A stretch of DNA of 64,000 bases from 66-474 sp040255405 (GTDB lineage Bacteria; Pseudomonadota; Gammaproteobacteria; Xanthomonadales; Rhodanobacteraceae): assembly GCA_040255405.1 (NCBI GenBank), contig JBDZUX010000008.1, positions 1 through 64,000 of the forward strand, in the 5' to 3' direction. Below, piece by piece: positions 9,363 to 18,192 of the stretch. The notes under the pieces are model-generated. The model worked only from the letters and a program-made list of their open reading frames with translations, made no database searches and was not told the origin of the DNA. A program made the translations under genes and the position numbers. Each line of letters starts with the position of its first letter. Position 1 is the first letter of the stretch.

Positions 9363-10235
9363 ATGAAAACGCTTCGACGTTTCTGTCTTGCCTTCGCACT
9401 TGCGCTGGTCACCAGCACGCCCGCACTGGCCGACCCCGCACTTTGGGTGGCGAAGAGCGCCACCGCCACGGTTTACCTGTTCGGCACCGTGCACGTTCTG
9501 CCGGACCATGCCGAGTGGCACTACCCGGCACTCGACAAGGCGCTCGCCGCCAGCAGCACGTTGTACGTGGAAGAAGACGACGACGATCCGGTCGGCATGC
9601 AGATGCTGGTGCTGCAATACGGGATGGACCCGCAACATCCGCTTTCGGAGCAGTTGGACGACGCCGACCGCGCAAGACTGGACGCGGCCGCGAAAGTCAT
9701 CGAACTTCCGGGTGGCGCTGCCACGCTGAACATGATGAAGCCGTGGCTCGCGGCGCTGACGATCACGGTCGCGCCCATCGTCAAGGCGGGCTACGACCCG
9801 AAGTCCGGCGCCGACAAGCAACTGCAGGGCGCCTTCAAGGCGGGCGGCAAAACGGTCGACGCGTTCGAGACCGCCGAAGAGCAGATCCAATACTTCGCCG
9901 ACCTGCCCTCGGCGCTGCAGCTGGACCTGCTGCGCAACGTCCTCGACGACTACGCCAAGGGACCGGACCAGATCAAGGGACTGATCCACGCATGGCAAGC
10001 CGGCGACGTGGATGCCATCGCCGAGAACGTCAATGGCAGCATGCGCGAACAATACCCCGACCTGTACAAGGTGCTGCTGGTCGATCGCAACAGGCACTTC
10101 GCGAAGCGGATTGGAACGCTGCTGAAGGGCCACGGCACGCTCTTCGTGGCCATCGGGGCCGGCCATCTCGCCGGCCCCGACAGCGTGCAGGCCCAGCTCG
10201 CGAAGCTCGGCATCGGCAGCGAACGCGTGCATTGA
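9363..10235 (+). CDS. TraB/GumN family protein
   Basis: The product is 290 residues, with a signal peptide (MKTLRRFCLAFALALVTS, cleavage near PALA-DPAL). The TraB/GumN fold is shown by the N-terminal LFGTVHVLPD motif and the C-terminal AIGAGHLAGPDSV motif, which carry the conserved histidines, and by an early acidic VEEDDDD segment. Family members are thought to be metal-dependent hydrolases related to the Tiki proteases, but most bacterial ones are uncharacterised. The ATG at 9363 gives a standard signal peptide; the ATG at 9333 would add ten residues. It lies between the ligase-like gene and parC with small gaps. Confidence 0.85.
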   Translation: MKTLRRFCLAFALALVTSTPALADPALWVAKSATATVYLFGTVHVLPDHAEWHYPALDKALAASSTLYVEEDDDDPVGMQMLVLQYGMDPQHPLSEQLDDADRARLDAAAKVIELPGGAATLNMMKPWLAALTITVAPIVKAGYDPKSGADKQLQGAFKAGGKTVDAFETAEEQIQYFADLPSALQLDLLRNVLDDYAKGPDQIKGLIHAWQAGDVDAIAENVNGSMREQYPDLYKVLLVDRNRHFAKRIGTLLKGHGTLFVAIGAGHLAGPDSVQAQLAKLGIGSERVH

Positions 10236-10306
10236 GCCGCGCGTCCCGCGACAATTCCCCGGATCGAGAACTCAAGTCCCGGCCCGAGCCGGGACCACGG
10301 ACAGCC

Positions 10307-12550
10307 ATGGCATCGCTGGAAACCAACTTCGAACAGATTCCCCTGCGCGAGTACGCCGAGCGCGCGTACCTCGATTACTCCATGTACGTGGTGCTGGATC
10401 GCGCCCTGCCCTTCATCGGCGATGGCCTGAAGCCCGTCCAGCGGCGCATCGTGTATGCGATGAGCGAGCTCAGCCTCGCGGCCACCGCGAAGCCGAAGAA
10501 ATCCGCACGCACCGTCGGCGATGTGATCGGCAAGTTCCATCCTCACGGCGACAGTTCGGTATACGAGGCGATGGTGCTGATGGCGCAGCCCTTCAGCTAC
10601 CGTTATCCGCTGATCGACGGCCAAGGCAATTTCGGGTCTTCCGACGACCCCAAATCGTTCGCGGCGATGCGTTACACCGAATCGCGCCTGACGCCGATCG
10701 CCGAATTGCTGCTCAGCGAATTGCCGATGGGCACGGTCGACTGGGCACCCAACTTCGACGGCACGCTGAAGGAACCGTCGTGGCTGCCGGCGCGGATGCC
10801 GCACGTGCTGCTCAACGGTTCCACCGGCATCGCGGTCGGCATGGCCACCGACATCCCGCCGCACAACCTGCGTGAGGTCGCCAGCGCGTGCATCCATCTG
10901 CTCGACGAGCCGTCCGCCAGCGTCGCGGACCTGTGCGAGCACATCAAGGCGCCTGATTTCCCGACCGCCGCGGAAATCATCACGCCGCGCAGCGAACTCA
11001 CCGCGATGTACGCGACCGGCAACGGCTCGGTGCGTTGCCGCGCGGTGTACACCGAGGAACGCGGCAACGTCGTGCTGACCGCGCTGCCGCACCAGGTCTC
11101 GCCGGCGAAGGTGATCGAGCAGATCGCGGCGCAGATGCGCGCCAAGAAGCTGCCGATGCTGGAGGACCTGCGCGACGAGTCGGACCACGAGAACCCGGTG
11201 CGGCTGGTGCTGATCCCGCGCTCGAACCGCGTCGATACCGCAGCGATGATGCAGCACCTGTTCGCGACCACCGACCTCGAGAAGAGCTTCCGGGTCAACC
11301 TCAACATGATCGGGCTGGATGGCCGGCCGCAGGTCAAGACCCTCAAGCAGATCCTCGAGGAGTGGCTGCGCTTCCGTTCCGACACGGTAACGAAACGCCT
11401 GCAGCATCGCCTCGAGAAGGTCGAACGACGCCTGCACCTGCTGGAAGGCCTGCGCATCGCGTTCTTGAACCTCGACGAGGTGATCCGCATCGTCCGCCAC
11501 GAGGACGAACCGAAACCGGCGCTGATCAAGCGCTTCAAGCTGTCGGAAGAACAAGCCGACTACATCCTCGAAACCAGGCTGCGGCAACTCGCGCGGCTCG
11601 AGGAAATGAAGCTCGATGCCGAGCGCGACGCGCTGGAAGAGGAACGCGCGAAGATCGAGGTGACGCTCGGCTCGAAGGCGCGCCTGAAGACGCTGATCAA
11701 ACAGGAACTGAAGGCCGACACCCAGCAATACGGCGACGCGCGGCGCTCGCCGCTGGTCGAACGCGCAGCCGCGCATGCATTGGCCGAGAGCGAGCTGGTG
11801 GTTTCCGAACCTGTCACCGTGGTGCTGAGCGAAAAGGGCTGGGCGCGCGCGGCCAAGGGCCATGACGTCGATGCCGCGGAGCTGTCGTATCGCGAAGGCG
11901 ACAAGTACCTCGTCAGCGTGCGCGGCAAGAGTTCGCAACATGCCGTGTTCATCGATTCGACGGGCCGCAGTTACTCCACGGCCGCGCACACGCTGCCCTC
12001 GGCGCGTGGCAACGGTGAGCCGCTGACCGGGCGCTTCACGCCACCACCGGGCGCACGCTTCGATGCCGTCGCGATCGGCGACAATGCCACGAAACTGATC
12101 CTCACCACCGACGCGGGCTACGGCTTCCTGGCGCGCTTCGAAGGCCTGCTCGCCAACAAGAAGGCCGGCAAGCAGGTCATCAACATGGACGACGGCGCGC
12201 GCGTACTCGCGCCCGCGTACGTCAACGATCCCGCGCGCGATCGCATCGTTGCGGTGACGAGCGAGGGTCATCTGCTGATGTTCTCGGTCGCCGACCTGCC
12301 GGAGCTCGACCGCGGCCGCGGCAACAAGCTGATCGAAATCCCAAGGGCCAAATTGCAGTCAGGCGAGGAACGCGTGGCCGGCATCGCCGTGGTTTCCGAG
12401 GGCAGCGGTGAAGTCACGCTGTACGCCGGCCAACGCAAGCTCACCCTCAAATGGGCCGATCTCGTCGAATACGGCGGCAGCCGCGCCCAACGCGGCGGGT
12501 TGTTGCCCCGCGGACTGCGCAGGGTGGACCGGATCGAGACGACGGCTTGA
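10307..12550 (+). CDS. parC: DNA topoisomerase IV subunit A
   Basis: ParC is the DNA-cleaving subunit of topoisomerase IV. With ParE it decatenates daughter chromosomes. The product is 747 residues, close to the 752 of E. coli. It starts MASLETNFEQIPLREYAERA and has the winged-helix core FHPHGDSSVYEAMV. The catalytic tyrosine is Tyr123, in AAMRYTESRL. The quinolone-resistance positions carry Ser83 and Glu87, equivalent to E. coli Ser80 and Glu84, so they are wild type. A coiled-coil tower and a six-bladed pinwheel C-terminal domain follow. The reading frame stays open upstream through the GumN gene, but homology starts at the ATG at 10307. parE is not in this window. Confidence 0.97.
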   Translation: MASLETNFEQIPLREYAERAYLDYSMYVVLDRALPFIGDGLKPVQRRIVYAMSELSLAATAKPKKSARTVGDVIGKFHPHGDSSVYEAMVLMAQPFSYRYPLIDGQGNFGSSDDPKSFAAMRYTESRLTPIAELLLSELPMGTVDWAPNFDGTLKEPSWLPARMPHVLLNGSTGIAVGMATDIPPHNLREVASACIHLLDEPSASVADLCEHIKAPDFPTAAEIITPRSELTAMYATGNGSVRCRAVYTEERGNVVLTALPHQVSPAKVIEQIAAQMRAKKLPMLEDLRDESDHENPVRLVLIPRSNRVDTAAMMQHLFATTDLEKSFRVNLNMIGLDGRPQVKTLKQILEEWLRFRSDTVTKRLQHRLEKVERRLHLLEGLRIAFLNLDEVIRIVRHEDEPKPALIKRFKLSEEQADYILETRLRQLARLEEMKLDAERDALEEERAKIEVTLGSKARLKTLIKQELKADTQQYGDARRSPLVERAAAHALAESELVVSEPVTVVLSEKGWARAAKGHDVDAAELSYREGDKYLVSVRGKSSQHAVFIDSTGRSYSTAAHTLPSARGNGEPLTGRFTPPPGARFDAVAIGDNATKLILTTDAGYGFLARFEGLLANKKAGKQVINMDDGARVLAPAYVNDPARDRIVAVTSEGHLLMFSVADLPELDRGRGNKLIEIPRAKLQSGEERVAGIAVVSEGSGEVTLYAGQRKLTLKWADLVEYGGSRAQRGGLLPRGLRRVDRIETTA

Positions 12551-12811
12551 GCGCTCCCGTTGACGCCGCTCCGCATATCCCCCCACCCCCATCGCGTGCA
12601 CGTCGCGCTCCTGCCAGCGCCGCTCGTGCACGAGCGCGCCATGCGCGCGACAAAGACGTACGACTGGGTCGCGGCGCACCGTGCGCATCAGGTAGCCCAT
12701 GCATTGCCCGCCGATGGGTCGGTCGGGGCGTGGCCGACACTGTCCCCCCCCCCTGCGGTTTCCTTGACGCGCCTCTGTACGCAGGTCGCCCGGAGCAGGC
12801 ACAATCACACG

Positions 12812-13096
12812 ATGCATGGGGAATACAAGATGCCCGGAGGAAAGCTGGTGGTGGCGGATCTCGAAGTCCGCGACGACAAGCTCACACGCGTGCGGATCAG
12901 CGGCGACTTTTTCCTCGAGCCGGATTCCGCGCTCACCATGATCGACGTCGCGCTGGAAGGCATGCCCGCCGCGGCCGGCAGCACCCACCATGCCGCGGTG
13001 ATCCAGGCCGCGCTGGGCTCCAACGTGCGGATGTTCGGCGTGTCGCCCGAGGCTATCGCCGTGGCGGTGCAACGCGCGCTGGAGACGCGGGGTTGA
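12812..13096 (+). CDS. lplB: Lipoate-protein ligase accessory (C-terminal domain) subunit
   Basis: The product is 94 residues and corresponds to the C-terminal accessory domain of lipoate-protein ligase as a separate protein. The start MHGEYKMPGGKLVVADLEV, then RISGDFFLEPDSAL, matches the small subunit of two-piece lipoate ligases such as Thermoplasma LplB and actinobacterial relatives. In those systems it is needed to make lipoyl-AMP. The stop overlaps the TTG start of the catalytic subunit (TTGA), indicating tight coupling. Some databases use lplB as a synonym for octanoyltransferase; that is not meant here. The 261 bases upstream hold no recognised gene. Confidence 0.82.
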   Translation: MHGEYKMPGGKLVVADLEVRDDKLTRVRISGDFFLEPDSALTMIDVALEGMPAAAGSTHHAAVIQAALGSNVRMFGVSPEAIAVAVQRALETRG

Positions 13097-13869
13097 ACCG
13101 CACCCACTGGAACGATTTCAAGTGGCGGCTGATCCACGCCGCGCCGCAGCCGCCGTCGCTGCACATGGCGATCGACGAAGTGCTGACCGATGAAGTCGCG
13201 GCGCGGCGCCGGCCGCCGACCCTGCGCGTATGGGAATGGTCGTCGTCGTGCGTGGTGATCGGACGCTTCCAGTCGCTGCGCAACGAGGTCGATGCCGCAG
13301 CCGCGCGCCGGCACGGCATCGAGGTGGTGCGACGCATCAGCGGCGGCGGCGCGATGTTCATCGAGCCCGGCAACACCATCACCTATTCGCTCTATGCACC
13401 GGAGACGCTGGTCGCGGGCATGAGCTTCCAGGAATCCTACGAATTCATGGATGCGTGGGTGATCGACGCACTGCAGGGCCTCGGCATCAACGCCTGGTAC
13501 CAGCCGCTCAACGACGTCGCATCGCCCGGCGGCAAGATCGCGGGCGCGGCGCAGACGCGCCGCAGCGGTGCGGTGCTGCACCACGTCACGATGGCTTACG
13601 ACATCGATACGACCAAGATGCTGGACGTGCTTCGCATCGGTCGCGAGAAGTTGTCCGACAAGGCCACGCAGAGCGCGGCCAAGCGCGTCGACCCGCTTCG
13701 CAGCCAGACCGGCCTGCCACGCAGTGACGTGATCGAGAAGATGATCGCTACATTCCGGAGCCGCCATGGCCTGGCCCCCGGCAAGCTGGAGCCGGCGGAA
13801 CTGGAACGTGCCGTCACGCTGGCCGAATCCAAGTTTTCCTCGCCAGCGTGGACCGGCATCGTCCCTTGA
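13093..13869 (+). CDS. lplA: Lipoate-protein ligase catalytic subunit
   Basis: The product is 258 residues and contains only the BPL/LplA catalytic fold. Visible motifs are the lipoyl-binding RRISGGGAMFIEPGN (canonical RRxSGGGAVFH-D) and the lysine loop ASPGGKIAGAAQTRRSGAVL (canonical GrKIsGsAq). It would activate lipoate with ATP and attach it to E2 subunits and GcvH. The C-terminal accessory domain found in E. coli LplA is missing and is supplied by the overlapping upstream gene. The TTG start at 13093 is inferred from the overlap. The metal-loop residue usually histidine after AMF is isoleucine here, as in some archaeal-type enzymes. Confidence 0.87.
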   Translation: MNRTHWNDFKWRLIHAAPQPPSLHMAIDEVLTDEVAARRRPPTLRVWEWSSSCVVIGRFQSLRNEVDAAAARRHGIEVVRRISGGGAMFIEPGNTITYSLYAPETLVAGMSFQESYEFMDAWVIDALQGLGINAWYQPLNDVASPGGKIAGAAQTRRSGAVLHHVTMAYDIDTTKMLDVLRIGREKLSDKATQSAAKRVDPLRSQTGLPRSDVIEKMIATFRSRHGLAPGKLEPAELERAVTLAESKFSSPAWTGIVP

Positions 13870-14049
13870 GTTTCGCGATCACCCATGATCGCTGCGTCAC
13901 GGGACGGTCGAGCAGCTGGCCCGAACCCGAAGTCGTGAGAGAACAGAACGGCCGTCCATGGCCTGATTGTGCACGGCAGGCGCCGCATTGCCGCGGTTGG
14001 AGATCGCGCGAACAACCGGCACAATGGCGCGGTCGCCAAAGGACCTGCC

Positions 14050-16494
14050 ATGCGCTGGATTCGACGCGTCGCCCTCGCGCTGATCGTCATCGTCGTGATC
14101 GCGCTGGCGATCGGTTGGCGGCTGCTCGCGGGCAGCCGGCCGCAGACCGACGGCACCGTGACGGTGCAAGGGTTGTCGTCGCCGGCCACCATCGTGCGCG
14201 ACGCCGGTGGCATTCCCACCATCGCGGCGCAGAACCGCCGCGACCTCGCGTACGCGCTCGGTTACGTGCACGGGCAGGAGCGCTTTTTCCAGATGGACCT
14301 GCAGCGCCGCGATGCCGCGGGCGAGCTGGCCGCCTTGGTCGGGCCGAAGGCGTTGCCGCGCGACGAAAACCACCGCAGGCACCGCTTCCGCGCACTGGCC
14401 GAGCGCGTGCTTGCGTCGCTGCCGCAAAACCGGCGCGCCTTGGTGGACGCGTACACGCAAGGCGTGAATGCGGGACTCGCACACCTTGACGTGCGCCCGT
14501 GGGAATACCTTCTGCTCAGCACGAAACCACGGCCCTGGACGGACGCCGACAGCCTGCTCACGATCGATGCGATGTATTTCGACCTGAACCAGGACGGCAC
14601 CAACACGCGCGAACTGGATATCGCCCGCCTGCGCGCCGTGCTGCCAAGACCATTGGCCGATTTCCTGCTGGCGCCGTCGCCGCGTTGGGAAGCCCCGATG
14701 GAGGGCAATCCATCACCACCCGTGCCGATGCCGGATGCGTCGGTGTTCGACTTGCGCGCCCTTTCTCCTCGCCCGCCCCGGGTGCCCGAAGCGCGGGTGG
14801 CGATACGCGCCAGCCTCGATGCCGCAAGCCCGCCCGGATCCCCGTCACTGCCCCTCTCCCGAGGGGAAAGGGAAGCTTCGGTCGGCAGCAACGGCTTTGC
14901 GGTTGGCGGCGCACTGACCGGCGGCGCAGCGCTGCTGGCCAACGATCCGCACCTGAACCTGCGCGTGCCGAATATCTGGTACCGCGCGCGGCTGCGCTAC
15001 CCCGATCCCGCCAATCCCGGACGCATGATCGACCTCAACGGCGTCACCCTGCCCGGCGCGCCGGCGCTCGTGATCGGCAGCAACGGGCACATCGCCTGGG
15101 GGTTCACCAACAGCGGCGGCGACTGGATGGATTGGGTGCGGGTGATCCGCAATCCGTCCGATCCGTCGCAATACGCGACGCCCGGCGGCTGGGCCACGCT
15201 CGTCAAACATCGCGAAACATTCCACGTGAAGGGCGCGCCCGACGCGCACATGACGGTCGAGGACACGATCTGGGGTCCGATCATGGCCACGGCCCCCGAT
15301 GGCACTTCGCTGGCGCTGGCGTGGATCGCGCAGGACGTGCGTGCGGTCAACCTCAAGCTGATGAGGCTCGAAACCGCAACCACGGTGGAGCAGGCGCTCG
15401 CGATCGCGCCAACCATGGGCATTCCGCCACAAAACCTCGTGGTCGCCGATGCGCACGGCCACGTCGGCTGGACCATCGCCGGCGGCCTGATTCCGGTTCG
15501 CGCCGGCATCGATCCATCGGTTCCCTCCGATTGGTCGAAGCCCGGCACGGGCTGGGTGGGCTTCGCCGATGCCGCGCAGGTGCCACGCATCGAGAACCCC
15601 GCCGACTCCCGCATCTGGACGGCCAACCAGCGCATCGTTGCCGGCGATGCGCTGCAACTGCTCGGCGACGGCGGCTACGACCAGGGCGCGCGGGCGCAAC
15701 AGATCCGCGACGACCTGCATGCGCACGATCATTTCACGCCGCGCGACCTGCTGGACATCCAGCTCGACGACCGCGCGGTGTTCCTCGCGCGTTGGCAGAA
15801 GCTGCTGCTGGATGTCCTGGCGGCTTCGGACGATCCGAAATCCAGGGCACTGCAACCCTTCGTGCGAGACTGGCACGCACGCGCCGCCACCGACAGCGTC
15901 GGCTACCACATCGTGCGGCGGTTCCGCGACCAGGTGCGGGAGGACGTGCTGGCGCCGTTCACTGCGCGCGCCTTGGCCAAATGGAAGGATTTCGAATGGC
16001 CGACGCCAGCCGTCGGCGAATACGCCGTGTGGACGCTGGTCACGCACAAGCCGGCGTGGCTGCTCGATCCGGCATACAAGGATTGGAACGCGTTGCTGGC
16101 CGACGCCGCACGGCAGGTCGCCGACGCCCTGGCCGCGCAGCCGGGTCCGCTCGCCGACAAGACCTGGGGCCGCCACAACGCCGCGAGGATCGGCAACCCG
16201 CTGTCGGCGGCGCTGCCGCAGTGGCTCGCCCGTTTCTTCGACATGCCACACGACGAACTGGCCGGCGACAACGACATGCCGCGCGTGCTGCATCCATCAT
16301 TCGGTGCATCGATGCGGATGGACGTGCAACCCGGCAATGAAGCGCACGGCATCCTGGAAATGCCCTCGGGCCAGTCGGACAATCCGCTTTCGCCCTGGTT
16401 CGGCCGAGGCCACGCGGCATGGATCCAGGGGAAGCCCGTGCCACTCCTGCCGGGCAAGGCGAAGTACCGGCTCGCCTTGCAGCCATCGCGCTGA
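14050..16494 (+). CDS. Penicillin acylase family Ntn-hydrolase
   Basis: The product is 814 residues of the N-terminal-nucleophile penicillin acylase family, which cleaves amide bonds such as acyl-homoserine lactones, beta-lactam side chains or other acyl amides. It opens with a membrane/signal segment (IRRVALALIVIVVIALAIGW). The alpha-chain shows YALGYVHGQERFFQMDL. The autocatalytic nucleophile is Ser280 in SVGSNGFAVGG, and NDPHLNLRVPNIWYRARL is a typical beta-chain motif. The spacer before Ser280 is unusually proline- and serine-rich, and its DNA contains a small palindrome at 14851-14866. The substrate cannot be read from sequence. The start at ATG 14050 places the hydrophobic anchor at the N-terminus. 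Confidence 0.92.
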   Translation: MRWIRRVALALIVIVVIALAIGWRLLAGSRPQTDGTVTVQGLSSPATIVRDAGGIPTIAAQNRRDLAYALGYVHGQERFFQMDLQRRDAAGELAALVGPKALPRDENHRRHRFRALAERVLASLPQNRRALVDAYTQGVNAGLAHLDVRPWEYLLLSTKPRPWTDADSLLTIDAMYFDLNQDGTNTRELDIARLRAVLPRPLADFLLAPSPRWEAPMEGNPSPPVPMPDASVFDLRALSPRPPRVPEARVAIRASLDAASPPGSPSLPLSRGEREASVGSNGFAVGGALTGGAALLANDPHLNLRVPNIWYRARLRYPDPANPGRMIDLNGVTLPGAPALVIGSNGHIAWGFTNSGGDWMDWVRVIRNPSDPSQYATPGGWATLVKHRETFHVKGAPDAHMTVEDTIWGPIMATAPDGTSLALAWIAQDVRAVNLKLMRLETATTVEQALAIAPTMGIPPQNLVVADAHGHVGWTIAGGLIPVRAGIDPSVPSDWSKPGTGWVGFADAAQVPRIENPADSRIWTANQRIVAGDALQLLGDGGYDQGARAQQIRDDLHAHDHFTPRDLLDIQLDDRAVFLARWQKLLLDVLAASDDPKSRALQPFVRDWHARAATDSVGYHIVRRFRDQVREDVLAPFTARALAKWKDFEWPTPAVGEYAVWTLVTHKPAWLLDPAYKDWNALLADAARQVADALAAQPGPLADKTWGRHNAARIGNPLSAALPQWLARFFDMPHDELAGDNDMPRVLHPSFGASMRMDVQPGNEAHGILEMPSGQSDNPLSPWFGRGHAAWIQGKPVPLLPGKAKYRLALQPSR
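14851..14866. repeat. Small palindrome inside the acylase spacer
   Basis: CCCCTC at 14851-14856 and GAGGGG at 14861-14866 flank four bases, followed by AAAGGG. The sequence resembles intergenic CCCTCTCCC/GGGAGAGGG repeats common in GC-rich proteobacteria. Here it lies in frame within the spacer peptide that is normally removed during acylase maturation. Confidence 0.4.
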
Positions 16495-16573
16495 CGGGGC
16501 CTCGTCCCCCACGCCTGAACCCGGCAATCGGGCCTGCTTGCACCAGGCGGCACGAACCGGCGAACATCCCCCC

Positions 16574-17389
16574 ATGGATTCACGACGACGCGTGGCCGGT
16601 CCGGCCGGCGCATTCGCAAGATCGTTGGTCGTGCTGGTGGCGGTGACGCTGCTGGCGGGGTGCGCGCGTGCCTCGCAGGGCGTCGCAAGCCACGACGTCG
16701 TGTTCGAAAACGTGCACTACCGCGTGGTGACGATCGACCTCGGCACGGCCAACCTGGGATTGCACTGGCGCGATCCCGGCACCGACAAACCGTTTTCGAG
16801 CATCCACGCGCTGCAGCAGTGGGGCACCGATCGCGGACGCAAACTGCTGTTCGCCAGCAATGCGGGGATCTACGACGCACGTGGCGAACCGCTCGGCATG
16901 TACGTCGAGGGCGGCAAGACGCTGAAGCCGCTCAACACCGCGCACGGCGATCCCGCCGCGGGCAATTTTTCGCTGCTGCCGAACGGCGTATTCGCGATCG
17001 ACGCCCACGGCCGCGCCTCGATCCGGACCACCGCGGACTTTGCCGCCGCCCATGCGCAGCCAGAGTGGGCCACCCAATCCGGTCCGATGCTGGTGATCGA
17101 CGGCACCATCAACCCGGAATTCGTCGCCACATCGGACAGCACCAAGTGGCGCAACGGCGTTTGCGTGCGCAAACCGGACGCAGTCACGTTCGTGGTCAGC
17201 ACCGCACCCGTGAATCTGCACAATTTCGCCAAGATGTTCCGCGATGCACTCGGCTGCCGCAACGCGCTGTATCTCGATGGCACCCTTTCGCAAATCTTCG
17301 TGGACGGCGATTACTACGGCGCACCCGCATTCATGGTGAAGCCTTACGCCGGGATCTTCGCGGTGTTCGCGCCCGCGAACGGCAATTAG
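16574..17389 (+). CDS. DUF2233 / phosphodiester-glycosidase-like lipoprotein
   Basis: The product is 271 residues with a lipoprotein signal; the LAGC box makes Cys30 the likely lipidated residue. The body matches the DUF2233/NAGPA-like fold. Visible conserved pieces are LLFASNAGIYDARGEPLGMY, SLLPNGVFAID, ATQSGPMLVIDG and a C-terminal ALYLDGTLSQIFV. Relatives include human N-acetylglucosamine-1-phosphodiester alpha-N-acetylglucosaminidase, so a phosphodiester glycosidase role in the periplasm is plausible but unproven. It follows the acylase gene by 79 bases on the same strand and may be co-transcribed. Confidence 0.85.
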   Translation: MDSRRRVAGPAGAFARSLVVLVAVTLLAGCARASQGVASHDVVFENVHYRVVTIDLGTANLGLHWRDPGTDKPFSSIHALQQWGTDRGRKLLFASNAGIYDARGEPLGMYVEGGKTLKPLNTAHGDPAAGNFSLLPNGVFAIDAHGRASIRTTADFAAAHAQPEWATQSGPMLVIDGTINPEFVATSDSTKWRNGVCVRKPDAVTFVVSTAPVNLHNFAKMFRDALGCRNALYLDGTLSQIFVDGDYYGAPAFMVKPYAGIFAVFAPANGN

Positions 17390-17618
17390 CCGGCTCGAGA
17401 CATCCGACACGGCGCCGCCCACCCGCGGCATCCGGCACCGCCACTGCCCGGCTGCACCCTCCACCTGCACGCGGTCGCTCGCACGATCGCATCCATACAC
17501 CTTTACACATGTATTGATGTATTTACTTCCGGGGCCGGATATTTTCGATGCCGCGACTCAGGCATTGCAGCCGATCGCGGTCACGCCGCCGCCAGCGGCC
17601 ACCAACAGGGGAATCGAT

Positions 17619-18179
17619 GTGCGACTGAAGTCACCGGTCATCGCGCCAGCGCTGGCGCTGAAGGATGTGTACGGCAAGTCCGTCGCGGTCGGCGGCGCGA
17701 GCGGCCGGCGCACGCTGCTGTGCTTCTTCCGCGATGCGGCCTGCCCATTCTGCAACTTCCGCATCTACGAACTGACCCGCCATCACGACGGCCTTGCCGC
17801 GCTGGGGCTGGACGTGATCGCGGTGTTTGCCGCGACACCCGAGGAAGTACGGCGGTTCGTCGCGCGCAAGCCGAGGCCGTTCGTGGTCGTCGCCGATCCG
17901 ACCTCGAGCGCACACGAGGCTTACGGCATCGAACGTTCGTTCTGGCGCAAGTGGAGGGGCGTGGTCACCCGCATTCCGACGCTGCTGAAAGGCCTTCGGA
18001 TCGTCGGCTTTGGCGGGTTCAACACCACCAACCTGATGCCCGCGGACTTCCTGATCGACGAGGACGGCCACATCGTCGAGGCGTATTACGGTACCGACGC
18101 GGGCGACCGCATCCCCTTCGAACGGGTCGAGCTGTTCCTCGCGAAAGGCTTGCTGAAGCGCGCGGTGCTCGCGGCGTGA
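17619..18179 (+). CDS. AhpC/TSA-type peroxiredoxin-like protein
   Basis: The product is a thioredoxin-fold protein of about 186 residues with a CxxC site in RDAACPFCNFRIYEL, followed by peroxiredoxin-like elements (VIAVFAATPEEVRRF, then PADFLIDEDGHIVEAYYG). It probably reduces peroxides or disulfides in the cytoplasm, since no signal peptide is seen. The GTG at 17619 has AGGGGA about seven bases upstream and starts just before the domain. An ATG at 17517 is in frame but would add 34 residues of atypical sequence lying over a promoter-like AT-rich stretch. It ends 13 bases before the convergent dapE stop. Confidence 0.82.
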   Translation: MRLKSPVIAPALALKDVYGKSVAVGGASGRRTLLCFFRDAACPFCNFRIYELTRHHDGLAALGLDVIAVFAATPEEVRRFVARKPRPFVVVADPTSSAHEAYGIERSFWRKWRGVVTRIPTLLKGLRIVGFGGFNTTNLMPADFLIDEDGHIVEAYYGTDAGDRIPFERVELFLAKGLLKRAVLAA

Positions 18180-18192
18180 ACCACCGGGTCGT

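Noticed and set aside
9443..10306. An upstream extension of the parC reading frame by 288 codons
   Set aside because: The extra part is out of frame with the GumN-like gene it overlaps and has no similarity to topoisomerases. ParC homology begins exactly at 10307.
9950..12271. A 773-codon minus-strand frame opposite parC
   Set aside because: It is compositionally shadow-like (many Arg, His, Asp) and lies entirely across the certain parC and gumN-like genes.
17517..17618. An extended N-terminus of the peroxiredoxin-like protein from the ATG at 17517
   Set aside because: There is no ribosome-binding site, the DNA there is AT-rich and promoter-like, and the added residues do not fit the family. 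The GTG at 17619 has a good ribosome-binding site.
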